From NCBI GenBank assembly GCA_002696965.1, contig NZUB01000027.1, positions 1 through 10,783 of the forward strand: a DNA stretch of 10,783 bases. Reading direction: 5' to 3'. Under the pieces are notes generated by a model. The model saw only the letters and a program-made list of their open reading frames with translations. It was not told the origin of the DNA and made no database searches. Positions 7,919 through 10,783 of this stretch are shown here, in pieces. Origin of the DNA: Flavobacteriales bacterium. GTDB lineage: Bacteria > Bacteroidota > Bacteroidia > Flavobacteriales > TMED113. Every line of letters begins with the position of its first letter. The stretch's first letter is position 1. The translations under genes and the position numbers were made by a program.

Positions 7919-8932
7919 TTAAACAGTTGTTTGACTAACAGTATCAATCATAACAGAAATAATTCTATAAGGATCTGCATTAGATGCAGGCCTTCTATCT
8001 TCTAAATAACCTTTCCAATCTGAAGAAGGCATAGATATTGGAATTCTAATCGAAGCACCACGATCTGATAAACCAAAACTAAATTTATCAATTGATTGTG
8101 TTTCATGTAATCCTGTTAAACGTTGCTCATTGGCAGATCCATACTCAGCAATATGTTTGTCATGTTTTTTACCTAATTCATTACAAATAGCATCTATATA
8201 TTTTTTGCCTCCCTGAGTACGCATTTTTTCATTTGAAAAATTACAATGCATACCAGAGCCATTCCAATCTCCCTTAACTGGTTTAGGATGAAATTCAATA
8301 CCAATACCAAACTCTTCTGTAACTCTATATAATAAATACCTAGCAACCCATAAATCATCACCTGCAGAAAGCGGATTTTTACCTAGCACCTGAAATTCCC
8401 ACTGACCTAATAAAACTTCCGCATTAATACCAGTAACATTTAATCCAGCTTCTAAACACAAATCTAAATGCGCTTCAACAATTTCTCTACCAGCTACATT
8501 TTTATTTCCAACAGAACAATAATACATACCTTGAGGATTAGGGAAACCATGATCTGGGAAGCCCAATGGCCTCGTACCATCCATTAACGTATATTCCTGT
8601 TCAAATCCAAACCAATAATCATCATAACCCTCAGGTATTTTAGCACGAGTATTTGTGATATGTGGTGTGCCATCTGCATTATAAACTTCGCATAATACCA
8701 AAAAAGCATTTAATCTAGCTGGGTCATCATAAATAGCTACAGGTTTCAAAACGCAATCCGAAGAATCTCCTTCGGCTTGTAAAGTGGAGCTTCCATCAAA
8801 AGACCAATCTGGCAGATTAGACAAGTCTTCTTTATCAAATTCATCAAAATGTAAAATTTTTGTTTTGCTTCTAAGATTTGATTCTGGCTGATAACCATCG
8901 AGCCAAATGTATTCAAATTTAAATGGAGTCAT
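7919..8932 (-). CDS. Glutamine synthetase, type II (eukaryotic-like GSII)
   Basis: ATP-dependent synthesis of glutamine from glutamate and ammonia, the entry point of nitrogen assimilation, in the cytoplasm. The 337-residue length and the start FKFEYIWLDGY are those of the short GSII class, not GSI (about 470) or GSIII (about 700). Motifs are WSFDGSST (43-50, N-terminal beta-grasp signature), GFEQEY (109-114) with metal-binding Glu, GQWEFQV (176-182), the ATP-binding HPKPVKGDWNGSGMH (215-229), NEQRLTGLHET (268-278), GASIRIP (292-298) and YLEDRRPASNADPY (309-322). It stands alone, with a 171-nt gap upstream and an 87-nt gap downstream. No PII (glnB) or ammonium-transporter gene adjoins it. The GSI adenylylation-site region is absent, as expected for GSII. 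Often annotated glnA or glnII. Confidence 0.96.
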   Translation of the reverse strand: MTPFKFEYIWLDGYQPESNLRSKTKILHFDEFDKEDLSNLPDWSFDGSSTLQAEGDSSDCVLKPVAIYDDPARLNAFLVLCEVYNADGTPHITNTRAKIPEGYDDYWFGFEQEYTLMDGTRPLGFPDHGFPNPQGMYYCSVGNKNVAGREIVEAHLDLCLEAGLNVTGINAEVLLGQWEFQVLGKNPLSAGDDLWVARYLLYRVTEEFGIGIEFHPKPVKGDWNGSGMHCNFSNEKMRTQGGKKYIDAICNELGKKHDKHIAEYGSANEQRLTGLHETQSIDKFSFGLSDRGASIRIPISMPSSDWKGYLEDRRPASNADPYRIISVMIDTVSQTTV

Positions 8933-8948
8933 TAGGTAATTGATTTAA

Positions 8949-8981
8949 TAAAATTAGTATTTCTCTAAAAGAGACTTACAA
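8949..8981 (-). promoter_or_regulatory. Candidate promoter of the glutamine synthetase gene
   Basis: On the minus strand a TTG (8981-8979) is followed after 22 nt by TAATTTTA (8956-8949). This fits the flavobacterial pattern TTG-N17-23-TAnnTTTG except for the last base. The spacer holds a small dyad, TCTCT-AAA-AGAGA (8962-8974). The start codon is 17 nt downstream of the -7 box, which would give a very short leader. In DNA this AT-rich such matches arise easily, so this is only a candidate. Confidence 0.22.
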
Positions 8982-9023
8982 CACGATATAAATTTATTGT
9001 ATTATAATAAGTTTATTGGGAGT

Positions 9024-9048
9024 TTATGTTGTTTTTTTATTAACATAA
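9024..9048. repeat. 7-bp inverted repeat in the TatA-like/glutamine synthetase gap
   Basis: TTATGTT and AACATAA flank an 11-nt T-rich (plus strand) or A-rich (minus strand) loop. It lies 56 nt past the stop codon of the TatA-like gene and 92 nt before the glutamine synthetase start. The stem has a single G:C pair and would be weak as RNA. It may be a DNA operator, a poor terminator or chance. The rest of the 171-nt gap (8933-9103) shows no coding or RNA-gene signal. Confidence 0.25.
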
Positions 9049-9103
9049 GTGAAATTTTATTAACAGTTAAGCTAAACTATGTCACAACAACTAGTCTGTA
9101 TAA

Positions 9104-9286
9104 TTAATTATCTTGATTTATATCAAAATCCTGATATATATCTCTAATAGATCTCCTTAAATAATTAAAAAACCTCCCAAAATCTCGCATTAAATGAGGA
9201 AGATTTTTTGAACCAAAAAAAGTCAAATAAATAACTGCTATAATAAAAATCTCACCAAATCCAAGATTAAATAATAATAATTTCAC
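9104..9286 (-). CDS. TatA/TatB-like twin-arginine translocase subunit, small
   Basis: Probable inner-membrane component of the twin-arginine translocation pathway, which exports folded proteins. It has 60 residues. A single N-terminal membrane segment (about 8-24) starts with GFGEIFII, carrying the Glu (E12) common in this family. It is followed by FGSKNLP (24-30), matching the FGPKKLP hinge with Ser for Pro, and an amphipathic helix RDFGRFFNYLRRSIRDI (34-50). It is shorter than most TatA or TatB proteins because almost no C-terminal tail remains. The start is GTG at 9286: the frame is closed by a stop at 9296-9298 and no ATG lies between. It begins 16 nt after the secDF stop, so it is probably co-transcribed with it. 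No tatC is visible. Assignment to TatA versus TatB is not possible from this length. Confidence 0.82.
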   Translation of the reverse strand: MKLLLFNLGFGEIFIIAVIYLTFFGSKNLPHLMRDFGRFFNYLRRSIRDIYQDFDINQDN

Positions 9287-9302
9287 CGCAACAAATTATA
9301 TA

Positions 9303-10783
9303 TTATTTTGTCTTACTTGTGTCGAACATTATTGGAGATGCAATAAATAATGAAGAATAAGTTCCAACTATAACTCCAATCATTATAGCAAACATAAAAC
9401 CCCTCACCATTTCACCTCCGAAAAGAAAAATTACAAATAAGACAAAAAATGTAGTCAATGAGGTATTAATAGTTCTACTTAATGTGCTATTTAAGGCTTT
9501 ATTAATCACATCTATAGGTTCCCCTACCTTCACAGCCATATATTCTCTAATTCTATCAAAAACAACAACGGTATCATTTAATGAATACCCAATAACTGTT
9601 AAAACAGCTGCTATAAAAGCTTGATCAATTTCTAGAGAAAATGGTAACACACCATAAAAAAGAGAAAAAATTGATAACAAAATAAGTACATCATGAAAAA
9701 CAGCAATTACAGCTCCTAAACTATACTGCCATTTTTTAAAACGTATTAATATATACATGAAAATCAAAAACAGAGAAAATAGAATTGACCAAAATGCAGA
9801 ACTTTTAATGTCATCAGCGATGGTTGGTCCTACTAATTGTGAACTCATTATTTTATATGAACCATTATCAAAAGATGATAGACCAATATTTAATTGCTCC
9901 TCCACCAATTCATCTGCTTCTAAATCATTAATTAAATAATTAGTGGTTATTTTAACTTGATTGGTTGAACCAAAAGTTTTTACTTCTGGATACATTTTTA
10001 AATTATTTGCAGCGACAAAATATTCACCTAAATTATTTCTTAATTCACTAGTGACAACAGGTTTTTCAAATCTAACGATATATGTTCTCCCACCTTGAAA
10101 ATCAACACCCTGATTTAAACCTTTTGTAAACAAAGAGAAAATACCTATTATTATTATTAAGCCAGATAAAATATAATAACGTTTTCTATTTGACAAGAAA
10201 GCTATGTTTAACTTTTTAAACGCATTATTGGTAATAAAATTAGAAAAAGTTACTTTTCGCTTAGAGTTAATTCTAGATTCAAATATAATTCTCGTAACAA
10301 AAATAGCACAAAATAAAGAAGTTAAAATTCCAATAATTAAAGTAGTAGCAAACCCTTTAATAGGTCCAGATCCAAAATAAAACAACACAACCCCCGTTAG
10401 TAAAGTAGTAATATTAGCGTCAATAATAGAACTATATGCCTGCATATAACCATCTCTAATAGCTAAAGTCAAACCCTTACCTTGTGTAATTTCCTCCCTT
10501 ATTCTCTCATATATTAAAACATTAGCATCAACTGACATACCAATAGTTAACACTATACCAGCAATGCCCGGAAGAGTTAAAACACCCCCCAAACCAGAAA
10601 GAGCACCAAAAATAAAGAACATATTAATTAATAATGCAATATTTGATGCAACTCCTGCATGCATATAATAAAAAATCATATAGATTAAAATAAAGCCTAA
10701 TGCTATAAGAAAAGACTTATAACCTGATTCAATAGCTTCTTGCCCCAATGAAGGACCAACAATTTCAGACTGTATTATTTTTG
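9303..10783 (-). CDS. secDF: Protein translocase subunit SecDF (fused), C-terminal part (5' end outside window)
   Basis: Inner-membrane, proton-motive-force-driven accessory of the SecYEG translocon; it pulls exported proteins on the periplasmic side. The window shows 492 residues: the membrane half of SecD and all of SecF joined in one chain, the usual Bacteroidota arrangement. The frame is open to the window edge (VGPSLGQEAI near the edge). The TTG at 10748 codes for an internal Leu, not a start. SecD marks are LPGIAGIVLTIGMSVDANVL and the following IYERIREE (visible residues about 70-97). SecF begins after a basic linker and shows GVDFQGG (about 225-231), a periplasmic domain, then GYSLNDTVVVFDRIRE (about 398-413) with the conserved Asp/Arg. 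There are about six membrane segments in each half. The SecD periplasmic domain and first membrane segment are outside the window. A TatA-like gene follows after 16 nt. Confidence 0.96.
   Translation of the reverse strand, partial: KIIQSEIVGPSLGQEAIESGYKSFLIALGFILIYMIFYYMHAGVASNIALLINMFFIFGALSGLGGVLTLPGIAGIVLTIGMSVDANVLIYERIREEITQGKGLTLAIRDGYMQAYSSIIDANITTLLTGVVLFYFGSGPIKGFATTLIIGILTSLFCAIFVTRIIFESRINSKRKVTFSNFITNNAFKKLNIAFLSNRKRYYILSGLIIIIGIFSLFTKGLNQGVDFQGGRTYIVRFEKPVVTSELRNNLGEYFVAANNLKMYPEVKTFGSTNQVKITTNYLINDLEADELVEEQLNIGLSSFDNGSYKIMSSQLVGPTIADDIKSSAFWSILFSLFLIFMYILIRFKKWQYSLGAVIAVFHDVLILLSIFSLFYGVLPFSLEIDQAFIAAVLTVIGYSLNDTVVVFDRIREYMAVKVGEPIDVINKALNSTLSRTINTSLTTFFVLFVIFLFGGEMVRGFMFAIMIGVIVGTYSSLFIASPIMFDTSKTK

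Noticed and set aside
9757..9939. Open frame on the plus strand inside secDF
   Set aside because: Antisense to the well-supported SecF periplasmic domain, with no recognisable motifs.
10746..10748. TTG as a start codon for the SecDF reading frame
   Set aside because: The frame stays open to the window edge, and the residues before it (IVGPS) continue the conserved VGPSLG segment, so this is an internal Leu.
1..10783. Search for tRNA, rRNA, CRISPR arrays, insertion sequences and phage genes
   Set aside because: No repeats with regular spacing, no transposase or integrase motifs, and no recognisable RNA genes were seen; gaps between genes are all 171 nt or less.

Overview
The window is strongly AT-rich. 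Every gene I can support lies on the minus strand, so transcription runs from high to low coordinates. The gene set points to the phylum Bacteroidota, most likely a marine-type flavobacterium. The reasons are a fused SecDF, a short eukaryotic-type (GSII) glutamine synthetase, a TPR/beta-propeller/CRD/OmpA envelope protein, the long Bacteroidota variant of PurM, an RF1 with PQT as its codon-reading tripeptide, and starts without clear Shine-Dalgarno sites. This is inference from protein sequence only.

Layout in transcription order. (1) 10783-9104: the C-terminal half of a SecDF protein-export subunit (its 5' end is outside the window), followed 16 nt later by a 60-residue TatA/TatB-like membrane protein with a GTG start. 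(2) 8932-7919: type II glutamine synthetase, preceded by a 171-nt gap that probably holds its promoter. (3) 7831-5465: a 788-residue PorE-like OmpA-family envelope protein, closed by a perfect 12-bp hairpin terminator. (4) 5384-1: a tightly packed run purM - prfA - pyrF - RmlD-like reductase - AGCS amino-acid symporter (3' end outside the window), with gaps of 3, 0, 0 and 5 nt. It is very probably one operon. It joins purine synthesis, translation termination and pyrimidine synthesis with a nucleotide-sugar-type reductase and a sodium-coupled transporter.

Most of the window is conserved housekeeping and envelope biology, and I do not see a defence system, mobile element, CRISPR array, tRNA or rRNA. 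The points most worth a second look are: the extra signal peptide and roughly 120-residue extracytoplasmic, lipocalin-like region in front of the AGCS symporter; four consecutive cistrons (purM, prfA, pyrF, RmlD-like) in the same reading frame, two of the junctions being stop codons directly followed by start codons; the non-ATG start of the reductase; and the terminator-like hairpin only 15 nt upstream of purM. No gap between genes exceeds 171 nt.
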